Shown here in pieces: positions 14,275 to 21,697 of a DNA stretch of 24,845 bases. The notes under the pieces are model-generated. The model was given only the letters and a program-made list of their open reading frames with translations, made no database searches and had not been told where the DNA came from. Position numbers and translations under genes: made by a program. How positions within the stretch are numbered: position 1 is the first letter of the stretch; the number at the start of each line of letters is the position of its first letter. The DNA comes from an uncultured Syntrophobacterales bacterium (GTDB lineage: Bacteria > Desulfobacterota > Syntrophia > Syntrophales > UBA5619), in contig CAIUXU010000015.1 of assembly GCA_903903205.1 (NCBI GenBank), positions 1 to 24,845 of the forward strand, given 5' to 3'.

Positions 14275-16177
14275 GGGCGCCGACCATCAAATCACCCAAC
14301 AATTTACTGAACCGGGAGGGGTTCTCCAGCTTTCCCCCTTCCGCAATGACCGCCATGTCAAACAGCAGGTCCGTGTAGTCTTTCAAGGCATTGGCATCCT
14401 TGTCCTTTTCGAAGACCGCCTTGATTTTGGCGAGGAGGGGATGGTCCATGTTGAGCTCCAAAACCCGCTTGGTCTTCGGGACATCCTGTCCGCCCGCCTT
14501 GAGGATCTTCTCCATATAGGCACTCATGCCGTACGCATCTCCCGAAAGGCAGGCCACGGAATCCTTCAGATGGGTGGACGGCTTGACCTCCTTGACCTTC
14601 TCATCCAGGCGGGTCTTGATGAAATCGAAGAGGGCGGTGTATTCCTCTTTTTTCGTATCGTCCACCTTCTCCAGATCAAGGTCCCCCTTTTCGGCGCTCT
14701 TGAAGCTCTTTTTTTCGAATTCATGGAGATCCCGGATCACCCATTCATCAATGGGGTCCGTCATCAGGAGGACTTCGAGATCCTTTTCCTTCAACCGCTC
14801 CAGGTGAGGGCTGTTCAGGAGCGCGGTCAGGCTGTCGCCTGTAATATAGTAGATCTCCTTCTGGTCCGGCTTCATCCGGCCAACATATTCCGCAAGCGAC
14901 GAGAACTTCCCGTCCGAGTGGGTCGTCTTGTAGCGCAAGAGCGATGTAATCTTCTCCTTGTTGTCGAAGTCCTGTGAAATCCCGGCCTTGAAGATCGGGG
15001 CAAACTCCGCATAGAAGGTCTCGTATTTTTCCTGCTCCATCTCCGTTAGCAGATCCAGGATCTTCCTGACCAGGTTTTTCTTGATGTTCCGGACGAGGGC
15101 ATCCTGCTGGAGAATCTCGCGGCTGACGTTCAGATTGAGATCGGGTGCATCGACGACGCCCTTTACGAAGGCCAGATACTGGGGCATGAGCTCCTTGCAG
15201 TTCTCCATGATGAAGACACGCCTGGAATAGAGCTGAATCCCGTGTTTCTGCTCCTGGGAGAAGAGATCAAAGGGGGCCTTCGCGGGGAGGTACAACAGGG
15301 CGCTGTATTCCGTTGCCCCTTCGAGTTTCAGGTGGAGATGGGTCAGGGGGGGATTCCAGTCGTGGCTGATGTGGCTGTAGAATTCGTCGTACTCTTCGTC
15401 GGTGACCTCTTTCTTGTTCCTTGTCCAGATCGCCTTCATGGAGTTGAGGGTCTCTTCGCGGATCACTTTCTCCATCTTGTCCTTCTCCGGTTTGCCGTCC
15501 TTGTCGAGAACGGGTTCCGTTTTCTCCACATCCATGACGATGGGATAGGCGACAAAATCGGAATGCTTCTTCACGATGCCGCGGAGGGTCCATTCCTCGG
15601 TGAAATCCGCCTCGTCCTTTTCCTCTTTTTTCAGTTTCAGGAGAATGGTCGTACCCCGGGTTTTCTTGTCCACGGCTTCGATGGTGTAGGAGCCGTCGCC
15701 GGAAGATTCCCACTTTGTCGCGCTCTCGCTGCCGGCGGCCCGGGTGATCAGGGTCACCTTGTCGGCAACGATAAAGGCGCTGTAGAAGCCCACGCCGAAC
15801 TGGCCGATCAGCTCCGGCGTCACACCGCCCTGCGGGCCTGCGGCGCCAACGCTCTCCAGGAATCCCGCGGTCCCGCTTTTGGCGATGGTTCCGATGTTCT
15901 CCACGACTTCATCATAGGTCATGCCGATGCCGTTATCGGTGATCTCCAGGGTTCTCTTCTTTTTGTCCGCCGTGATCCGGATCTTCAGCTCCGTATCGTC
16001 GCCCAGAAGTTCGGATTCCGTCTGCGCCTTGAAACGGAGCTTGTCGATGGCGTCCGATGCATTGGAGATGAGTTCCCGCAGGAAAATTTCCCGGTGGGAA
16101 TAGAGAGAGTGGATAATGATGTTCATGAGTTGCTGGACTTCGGTCTTGAATTGATGAATTTCCTTTTTCCCTGCCAT
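14264..16177 (-). CDS. htpG: Molecular chaperone HtpG (Hsp90)
   Basis: Cytosolic ATP-dependent chaperone of the Hsp90 family, 637 residues against about 624 in E. coli. The N-terminal GHKL ATPase domain shows FLRELISNASDAIDKLRF, DNGIGMTYDEVVENIGTIAKSG and GQFGVGFYSAF. The middle domain has GVVDAPDLNLNVSREILQ, with the conserved catalytic Arg region. The C-terminal dimerisation domain ends at ALDG. The frame runs open to 16258, but the ATG at 16177 (MAGKKEIHQFKTEVQQL) has the typical HtpG N-terminus and an AAAAGGAGG four bases upstream, so it is the start. It lies 108 bases downstream of the activase gene on the same strand, with its own promoter-like site and a hairpin between them. Nothing is odd in the protein; the stop codon sits within a tandem repeat. 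Confidence 0.97.
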   Translation of the reverse strand: MAGKKEIHQFKTEVQQLMNIIIHSLYSHREIFLRELISNASDAIDKLRFKAQTESELLGDDTELKIRITADKKKRTLEITDNGIGMTYDEVVENIGTIAKSGTAGFLESVGAAGPQGGVTPELIGQFGVGFYSAFIVADKVTLITRAAGSESATKWESSGDGSYTIEAVDKKTRGTTILLKLKKEEKDEADFTEEWTLRGIVKKHSDFVAYPIVMDVEKTEPVLDKDGKPEKDKMEKVIREETLNSMKAIWTRNKKEVTDEEYDEFYSHISHDWNPPLTHLHLKLEGATEYSALLYLPAKAPFDLFSQEQKHGIQLYSRRVFIMENCKELMPQYLAFVKGVVDAPDLNLNVSREILQQDALVRNIKKNLVRKILDLLTEMEQEKYETFYAEFAPIFKAGISQDFDNKEKITSLLRYKTTHSDGKFSSLAEYVGRMKPDQKEIYYITGDSLTALLNSPHLERLKEKDLEVLLMTDPIDEWVIRDLHEFEKKSFKSAEKGDLDLEKVDDTKKEEYTALFDFIKTRLDEKVKEVKPSTHLKDSVACLSGDAYGMSAYMEKILKAGGQDVPKTKRVLELNMDHPLLAKIKAVFEKDKDANALKDYTDLLFDMAVIAEGGKLENPSRFSKLLGDLMVGALDG

Positions 16178-16197
16178 GATGCCTCCTTTTAAAAACA

Positions 16198-16213
16198 AGT
16201 GCTGAGTGCTGAG
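16198..16213. repeat. Dispersed 16-base repeat AGTGCTGAGTGCTGAG, copy 1
   Basis: A heptamer AGTGCTG read twice plus AG, located in the htpG leader. The same 16 bases occur in the opposite orientation at 21665-21680. It overlaps the hairpin described at 16205-16229. Confidence 0.75.
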
Positions 16214-16229
16214 TTTTTTACTCAGCACT
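16205..16229 (-). promoter_or_regulatory. Hairpin in the gap between the activase gene and htpG
   Basis: AGTGCTGAGT and ACTCAGCACT form a perfect 10-base stem around a five-base loop, 28 bases upstream of the htpG start. On the minus strand it is followed by a second CTCAGCACT that could pair alternatively, then TGTTTTT. It may terminate activase transcription, or fold in the htpG leader just upstream of the ribosome binding site. It does not pair with the Shine-Dalgarno itself. Confidence 0.5.
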
Positions 16230-16244
16230 ACCCTCTGGTGCGGC

Positions 16245-16275
16245 GCTATAATCGTCATTATTTTCTAATTGTCAA
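16245..16275 (-). promoter_or_regulatory. Possible htpG promoter
   Basis: On the minus strand TTGACA (16275-16270) is a perfect -35. The best downstream -10 is TATAGC (16250-16245), but the spacing is 19 bases, longer than ideal. I see no clear heat-shock sigma-32 pattern (CCCCAT-type -10). It would give a leader of about 60 bases containing the hairpin. Confidence 0.4.
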
Positions 16276-16285
16276 GTTTCCCTTA

Positions 16286-19200
16286 CTATCGGCGTATGGT
16301 TTTCCCTTTTTTTCTCGGGAATTTGATGTAGGGCCTGATCTTATTGTTGATGTTCTTGCCGGTTCCGTCATAGTTCAGCGTCACAACGGGAATATCGGCA
16401 TATTCCTCAATGCAGGCGGTCATTGCCTCCGTGACCAGGCCGGCACAACAAAAAGCAGGGTTGGTTTGCACAAACAGCGAGATGTCTGGATAGTGCCTGG
16501 TCAGCGCGACAATCTTGATCAGATTGTCCGTCGATTCACCGAAATGTTGAACTTTGATGTTGAAAGTATCCAGGATCTTCTCATAGTCGATGTCCATGCT
16601 GAGCGACGGTTCGTCAAGCAATTCATTAAACAGTTTATAGTAACTTTTCTCAAGTTGGGTGATGAGGGTAATGATGGTTTTTGTCAAAAAGGCATCCAGG
16701 AATTCGCCTTCCAGAAACCAGCGCCGGATATACGGATTGGCAATAAGTTTCGCAAATTCATTAAACGGCGTCGTAATGACCTCGCCGCCATATTCTTCGA
16801 TACAATGAATCAGATCCTGGTTGAAGATATCGTTATCCCGGGCATACATATCACCAAAGATGGCGACACGGGAACGCTTGCCCGGGATTGTTTCAATCTT
16901 TTTGAACAGGCTGACGACCTTGGCCACGTCGTCATCCTTGTTTCTGCCGCCCAACAATGTATTGTAAAGGATATTCAACGACTGGCCGACAATTTTATCC
17001 GTCATTCCTTTCTCTTTTTCGTAGGGACGGATCCGGCAGCCGATCTTCCGCAGCATGCCGCCGAACATGAAGGCAAAGTACGCTTCAACCGAAGCCTGCA
17101 GAGAGATATCGACCATGCTGATGCTGCCGATATAGACATCCACATTTTCCATACCCTTACCCTTTGTTTCAAAGATACTCTTGATGATGGGGGGATACAT
17201 TCTGATATTGCAGGCGGCATGGCTGTTGAGTGTCCACACGGCAATCTGTGCCGGATCGAGATAATTCTCTTCGATATAATCCATGTAACTTTGGGCGATG
17301 ATATTGACGGGCAGGCATTGGCCTGTGTTGGTACGAAGTCCGCGCCGGATGGTCTGTTCGGTCAGCGGTACCATCCGGGCATCGATCCCTTCCCGAATTA
17401 ATACGGCTTCCATCAGTTTTGAGCTCAGAGGGTCAATGCACGGGTAAAGCATCGTTTTCTCTCTGATTTTTTCTGCACGCCCGATATGAATCGGCAGGTG
17501 GCGCGCAGGGTGTGTCGTGAAATCCTTGCTGGTAAAGTGGTTGTGAAAGGATTGGACAGCCGCCTCGATCCTTGTTTCGTAACCGACGCTCGAATCATGT
17601 TCGTCAATTTCAAGAATCAGGTACGGCTTGCCGTAGCGATCCATGATCCGCCGGAAGTATTCGATTGTGCAGGAGTCGGGGCTGCATTTAAACGATGTCA
17701 TATAGACGGGATAAAGGCCTTCGGTACGCGCCGCAAAGACGGCCGCCTTCAAAATCTTGGCCGAGTAATTCCAGTGCAGCCGTTCGAGGAGCGATTCGAT
17801 TTCAGAAGTGTCCGCATTATTGTAAGGCAACATATCCTGTGAAAAAGTCTTGATGCCAAGACTGCCGAAGATGCCTGGGATGCCTTTATTCATCGCCGGC
17901 TGCAGAACAGTGTAAGGTCGCCCGAGAAGCGCAACACCAATGCTGCTTTTGTTCCACATCTCACGTTTATAGACATTCATCAGTTTATTCGAGCTTTCGT
18001 TATAAAACGACAGGGCCGTTTCGTAGGCGTTGTAGATCTCCCAGTAGTTGGCCTTCAGGATCGGCTTGAGCATCATAAAGAGTTCGATCTTGGATTGAAA
18101 AGAGCGGTGGTCAATCACGGGCATGATGGCTCTTTTTTTCAGGTTGAGACTCTGGACTCCTACCGCCAGGGAGACGGAAAATTGGGTATAGTAACAGTAA
18201 TAACGGAAGGAGTCCGAGCCTGGCTCCTTTGCTTCAAGGTACACCGGAAGGAAAATATAATCGCATTTGTCGGCGATATACTGCACCTGTCCGAAAAAAG
18301 CATTCATGGGGGAGCAGAATTCGGCCCCGGCAATTTTTCTGCCGGACTTGACAGCCGTCTTGAAGTTCTCGCCGGTTACCGTTTCAACGCCCAGAATTGA
18401 AAAGAAATGCGTCCATAATGGCATCTCCTCCGCCAGATAGAGGGCGTTGGGGATGCCTATTCGGAGCGGTTTTATGGAGATGCCGGGTCTCTGCAGCTTC
18501 GGGAATACTTTGTGGCGCTCCTCAATCAGGTCATACTGCTTCTTCGACGGTCCGATATACTGTTTCGTATCATAATCCCGTCCGCACATGAAACCAAAGG
18601 CCACGGTCTCGCCCTGAACAGTAACCTTGTTGATCTTGCAATTGTTATGGCACAGGTCACAAACCTCATTGTCGACGGGAATCGACTCCCGGTGAAGGGA
18701 CAAACCCCTGAACAATGATTGCTGGATATGGTTTTCCACCAGGATCAACGCACTTCCCAGAGCACCGGTCAAATGGCAGAATTGGGAAACAAAGATGGGT
18801 TTTTTCAGCCTGTTTTCCATGGCGGCAACCAGGGCTTTGTTCCGGGCCGTTGCCCCCTGGAAACAGATTTTATCGCCAATATTCGCTTCTATAGCCACCT
18901 TGGCCAGGTAGTTTTCACAGACAGAATGCAGAACGCTCGCCAATACCTCATCGACGGAATATCCTTCCGTCAGGTAGTTGTTGATATCCCGCTCCATGAA
19001 AACCGTACAACGGTCGCTGGATACCGGAGACGATTTGTCGATGGCCCGCTCCGCATATTCAGCCAGCGATACTCCCAGCTTCTGCGCCTGCTCCTCGATA
19101 AAGCTGCCCGTTCCGGCGGCACAGACATTGTTCATTACAGAAGAGGTTACCATCCCGTTTTTCATGGTGGTAAACTTCGCGTCCTGCCCTCCGATTTCAA

Positions 19201-20473
19201 TAATCGTATCGGTTTCGTGGTTGAGCTCATAAGCGGCGCGGGCATGGGCGGTGATTTCATCGATCATTAAATCGGCATTAATGATCCTGCCGATGAACTT
19301 CCTGCCGGATCCCGTAGTCCCGACACCGTAGAAATGGAAAACAGCTCCGTATTGAGTGCCCAGATCTTCGATGGCCGCAAAGAGGAGCTGAACGGCCTTC
19401 ACCGGTTGACCGGACGTGTAGGTATAGAGGCTGGCAAGAACGTTGTTGTCTTGATCGAGCATGACTGCTTTTGTGCTGGTCGAACCGATATCGATACCGA
19501 GATACACCCCCTGATCTTTTTTCAGTGGTGCATAAACGTCCACCTCTACGTCGGAGGTATTGACCATCGATTTAGAGACATGCTTCACGATGCCTGAAAA
19601 ATCGGGATATTGCGAAAGGGTGAGGCGGAGTGGTGGATAACCGTAAGATTTTTCTTTGGGTTCATTGATAAACAATTCATCCCAATTTTGTATATTCATC
19701 GCCTCCGAAGGTTTTTCTTCGAGGTAAAGGAGAGCGGCGCCGATCGCTCCATAGAGATGATTATGCTCTCCAACAACGGGCTCCGTCTTCAGCAATTGCC
19801 TGAAATGCTTGACGACAGCCTGATTCATGGAGACGCCGCCAGCCAGGATCAGCGGCAGCCGGATGTCGCGGTCCGGCATGAGGGTATCCAGAACATTTTT
19901 GGCCAACCCTTCGCACAGCCCGTCGCTGATCTGTCCGACGGAAAATCCCTCCTGTTGGGCATGAATAAGATCGGTTTTGGCAAAAACAGCACAGCGGGTG
20001 GCAATTCTGGGCGAAATATCCCTGTTGCAGAAGGCAACAGCACTCAGCATCTCAATGCTTTCAAGTTTCAGCCGTTTGGCCTGCTGATCGAGAAAACTTC
20101 CGGTCCCCGCTGCGCAGGAAGTATTCGATTTATAGCTCTCATAATCGCCCTGTTCATCAAAAGTGATGAGTCCGAATGTCTCCCCGCCGATAAAGAGAAT
20201 ACTGCCCACGTGATCATGCCGACTCTTTACCGCAGCAATAATAGCTATCTGCGTATCATAGCGTGAGACGTTGGACAGGACTTCAGGGCCCGACAAAGTT
20301 GTCGCGATTCCACAGATCTGCTGCGGCGCGATGCCTCTGAGCATCGAACGCAGGGTTTCTGTAATGGCCCCTTTGTGAAACTGGTAGGATGAGTTAACGG
20401 TTTCCCCGCTGTCGTTCAGAACAACCAGGGAAATAGCAACGGAACCGATATCTATTCCAATAACATGCGGCAT
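16286..20473 (-). CDS. Large acyl-CoA dehydratase activase with two BcrAD/BadFG ATPase domains, DUF2229 and HgdB-like regions
   Basis: A 1395-residue protein of the 2-hydroxyacyl-CoA dehydratase activase superfamily. These ATPases drive ATP-dependent low-potential electron transfer through a [4Fe-4S] cluster. Two ASKHA ATPase domains are in tandem: VIGIDIGSVAIS near residue 4 and YLGIDIGSTSTKA near 324. Each has its Cys motif, SCAAGTGSF (C120) and VCAAGTGSF (C451), and a second Cys in RCAVFAK and RCTVFME. In true activases these cysteines hold a cluster between two subunits, so here one chain may form the pair. A CDLCHNNCKI motif (about 620-640) and a DUF2229-like region (RIGIPNALYLAEEMPLW, EFCSPMNAFFGQV) follow, then an HgdB/double-cubane-like region to the end. 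AGGGG lies six bases before the ATG. No dehydratase subunit is in the window, so the partner is unknown. Confidence 0.9.
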   Translation of the reverse strand: MPHVIGIDIGSVAISLVVLNDSGETVNSSYQFHKGAITETLRSMLRGIAPQQICGIATTLSGPEVLSNVSRYDTQIAIIAAVKSRHDHVGSILFIGGETFGLITFDEQGDYESYKSNTSCAAGTGSFLDQQAKRLKLESIEMLSAVAFCNRDISPRIATRCAVFAKTDLIHAQQEGFSVGQISDGLCEGLAKNVLDTLMPDRDIRLPLILAGGVSMNQAVVKHFRQLLKTEPVVGEHNHLYGAIGAALLYLEEKPSEAMNIQNWDELFINEPKEKSYGYPPLRLTLSQYPDFSGIVKHVSKSMVNTSDVEVDVYAPLKKDQGVYLGIDIGSTSTKAVMLDQDNNVLASLYTYTSGQPVKAVQLLFAAIEDLGTQYGAVFHFYGVGTTGSGRKFIGRIINADLMIDEITAHARAAYELNHETDTIIEIGGQDAKFTTMKNGMVTSSVMNNVCAAGTGSFIEEQAQKLGVSLAEYAERAIDKSSPVSSDRCTVFMERDINNYLTEGYSVDEVLASVLHSVCENYLAKVAIEANIGDKICFQGATARNKALVAAMENRLKKPIFVSQFCHLTGALGSALILVENHIQQSLFRGLSLHRESIPVDNEVCDLCHNNCKINKVTVQGETVAFGFMCGRDYDTKQYIGPSKKQYDLIEERHKVFPKLQRPGISIKPLRIGIPNALYLAEEMPLWTHFFSILGVETVTGENFKTAVKSGRKIAGAEFCSPMNAFFGQVQYIADKCDYIFLPVYLEAKEPGSDSFRYYCYYTQFSVSLAVGVQSLNLKKRAIMPVIDHRSFQSKIELFMMLKPILKANYWEIYNAYETALSFYNESSNKLMNVYKREMWNKSSIGVALLGRPYTVLQPAMNKGIPGIFGSLGIKTFSQDMLPYNNADTSEIESLLERLHWNYSAKILKAAVFAARTEGLYPVYMTSFKCSPDSCTIEYFRRIMDRYGKPYLILEIDEHDSSVGYETRIEAAVQSFHNHFTSKDFTTHPARHLPIHIGRAEKIREKTMLYPCIDPLSSKLMEAVLIREGIDARMVPLTEQTIRRGLRTNTGQCLPVNIIAQSYMDYIEENYLDPAQIAVWTLNSHAACNIRMYPPIIKSIFETKGKGMENVDVYIGSISMVDISLQASVEAYFAFMFGGMLRKIGCRIRPYEKEKGMTDKIVGQSLNILYNTLLGGRNKDDDVAKVVSLFKKIETIPGKRSRVAIFGDMYARDNDIFNQDLIHCIEEYGGEVITTPFNEFAKLIANPYIRRWFLEGEFLDAFLTKTIITLITQLEKSYYKLFNELLDEPSLSMDIDYEKILDTFNIKVQHFGESTDNLIKIVALTRHYPDISLFVQTNPAFCCAGLVTEAMTACIEEYADIPVVTLNYDGTGKNINNKIRPYIKFPRKKGKTIRR

Positions 20474-20513
20474 GATTTTCCCCTGATCCCGGTTATTTCA
20501 GTCTCTGCATTTG

Positions 20514-21503
20514 TCAAATGTGAGCCCGCACAATCGAAAGCATCCCTTCGTGGCGGCGGACAAGTTCAACATCCTTAAATCCGGCAAGCTGAAGGTCTTC
20601 CTGGATCTCGGTAAAGCTGTAGCTGTTGCCTCCCTCGGTGGCTGAGAGCATGTTGACGGCAAAGAGCGCGCCAGCAACCGGCGCCGTTCGGGAGGGCTCC
20701 ATGACAATGTCGCGAATGTAGATCCAGCCATTTGGCTCCAGTGCAGCGGCAATTCGGCGGTACAGGGCACGGTTCTGGTCCGGAGAATTCTGGTGAATAA
20801 TTGCGCTTACCCAAGCCAGATCGGCGCCCTTGGGCAAGTCATCGGTGTAATAGTTCCCGGCACACAGTTCGACGCGGTCAGCCAACGGCGATGTGGCAAA
20901 ACAGTCGCGAGCCATTGGAATTACGTGCGGCAGATCGAAGATTATGGCACGCGATTTAGGTTCTGCCTTCAGCCAGGCCGTGGTCCACGACCCGGATGCT
21001 CCGCCCAGATCCAATACACAGCGCACGCCGCCAGGGTGGATTTCCTGAACCAACCCGTCGGCGACTCCACGCGATACCACATGCATCGCTTCGATGAAGG
21101 AGACCTTATCTGCATCTTCACCGCGAATGCTCGGCCCCGGATACTCCGGATTTCCCGACTGCACAGTCCACGGCAATTGCGACCAGTTGCGCAGGCAGTT
21201 GGCCTGGTGACGCAACATGGCCACGACGCTCTGTGAAAATCCCTCACACAGAAACGGGGCGAGCTCGGGAGGAATGGAGTACTGCTCGTCTTGCTTCATA
21301 AGCACACCTACCGCTGCCAGCCCGTCTAGCAAAATAGTTACCGCACGCAAGTCACAACCAGCGGCGGCGGCAATGTGTGCGGCGGTTCGGGGCGCCGGAG
21401 CAAGTTTTTCAAACAAATCCAGATCAACCGCTGCCGCAAGCAGGCAGGGAATCTGATAGGACCGCATCATCTCCAAAAGCTGTTCACCGTCACGTATTCG
21501 CAT
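20514..21503 (-). CDS. SAM-dependent O-methyltransferase, family 2 (hydroxyneurosporene/acetylserotonin type)
   Basis: A 329-residue methyltransferase with an N-terminal winged-helix dimerisation domain (DLFEKLAPAPRTAAHIAAAAGCD...LLDGLAAVGVL) and a C-terminal SAM domain. Motif I is VLDLGGASGSWTTAWL, followed by AIIFDLPHVIPMAR and ELCAGNYYTDDLP, an AIIHQNSPDQNRALYRRIAAAL segment (the catalytic His region of this family) and WIYIRDIVMEP. Family members methylate hydroxyl groups on small aromatic or isoprenoid compounds; the substrate here is unknown. The frame is open to a TTG at 21527, but the ATG at 21503 has AGGAGG about nine bases upstream and is the better start. It precedes the activase gene by 40 bases on the same strand, so an operon is possible. 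A repeat-rich gap lies upstream. Confidence 0.85.
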   Translation of the reverse strand: MRIRDGEQLLEMMRSYQIPCLLAAAVDLDLFEKLAPAPRTAAHIAAAAGCDLRAVTILLDGLAAVGVLMKQDEQYSIPPELAPFLCEGFSQSVVAMLRHQANCLRNWSQLPWTVQSGNPEYPGPSIRGEDADKVSFIEAMHVVSRGVADGLVQEIHPGGVRCVLDLGGASGSWTTAWLKAEPKSRAIIFDLPHVIPMARDCFATSPLADRVELCAGNYYTDDLPKGADLAWVSAIIHQNSPDQNRALYRRIAAALEPNGWIYIRDIVMEPSRTAPVAGALFAVNMLSATEGGNSYSFTEIQEDLQLAGFKDVELVRRHEGMLSIVRAHI

Positions 21504-21532
21504 CGTTAGAGCCCTCCTGTTTTTCAAGATGC

Positions 21533-21592
21533 CGTAGGGGCAGGCCCCCGTGCCTGACCGAATTCAGGCAACCACGGGGGGTTGCCCCTACG
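21533..21592. repeat. Long imperfect palindrome with CGTAGGGGCA / TGCCCCTACG ends
   Basis: The left arm (21533-21556, starting CGTAGGGGCAGG) is nearly complementary to the right arm (21565-21592, ending GGTTGCCCCTACG), around an eight-base centre. TGTTTTTT follows at 21593-21600, so transcripts from either side could end here. Palindromes with CGTAGGGGC ends recur between genes in many bacterial genomes, from memory, which suggests a MITE- or REP-like dispersed element. Confidence 0.7.
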
Positions 21593-21601
21593 TGTTTTTT
21601 G

Positions 21602-21648
21602 TCATTCCCGAGTGCTTTTATCCCCGATAACGGCATTCGGGGACGAAT
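21602..21648. repeat. Second imperfect palindrome, TCATTCCCG type
   Basis: TCCCGAGTGC (21606-21615) is nearly complementary to GCATTCGGGGA (21633-21643), with a smaller TATC/GATA pairing inside. The TCATTCCCG start resembles another common family of intergenic REP-like repeats. It directly follows the first palindrome. Confidence 0.55.
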
Positions 21649-21664
21649 ATGGTTTTACTTAGTC

Positions 21665-21680
21665 CTCAGCACTCAGCACT
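21665..21680. repeat. Dispersed 16-base repeat, copy 2 (inverted)
   Basis: CTCAGCACTCAGCACT is the exact reverse complement of the 16-base repeat at 16198-16213 in the htpG leader. It lies 17 bases beyond the stop codon of the DUF6599-cyclase gene. Confidence 0.75.
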
Positions 21681-21697
21681 TTTCGGCGGTTCGGCTG

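Noticed and set aside
16198..16229. Resemblance to a CIRCE heat-shock operator (TTAGCACTC-N9-GAGTGCTAA) near htpG.
   Set aside because: The half-sites match only 8 of 9 bases, are in the wrong order and have the wrong spacing. The same sequence also occurs far from any heat-shock gene, at 21665-21680.
15242..17401. Long plus-strand open frames opposite htpG and the activase gene (about 316 and 400 codons).
   Set aside because: They are antisense to strongly recognised genes, have no family resemblance or convincing ribosome binding site, and arise from codon bias.
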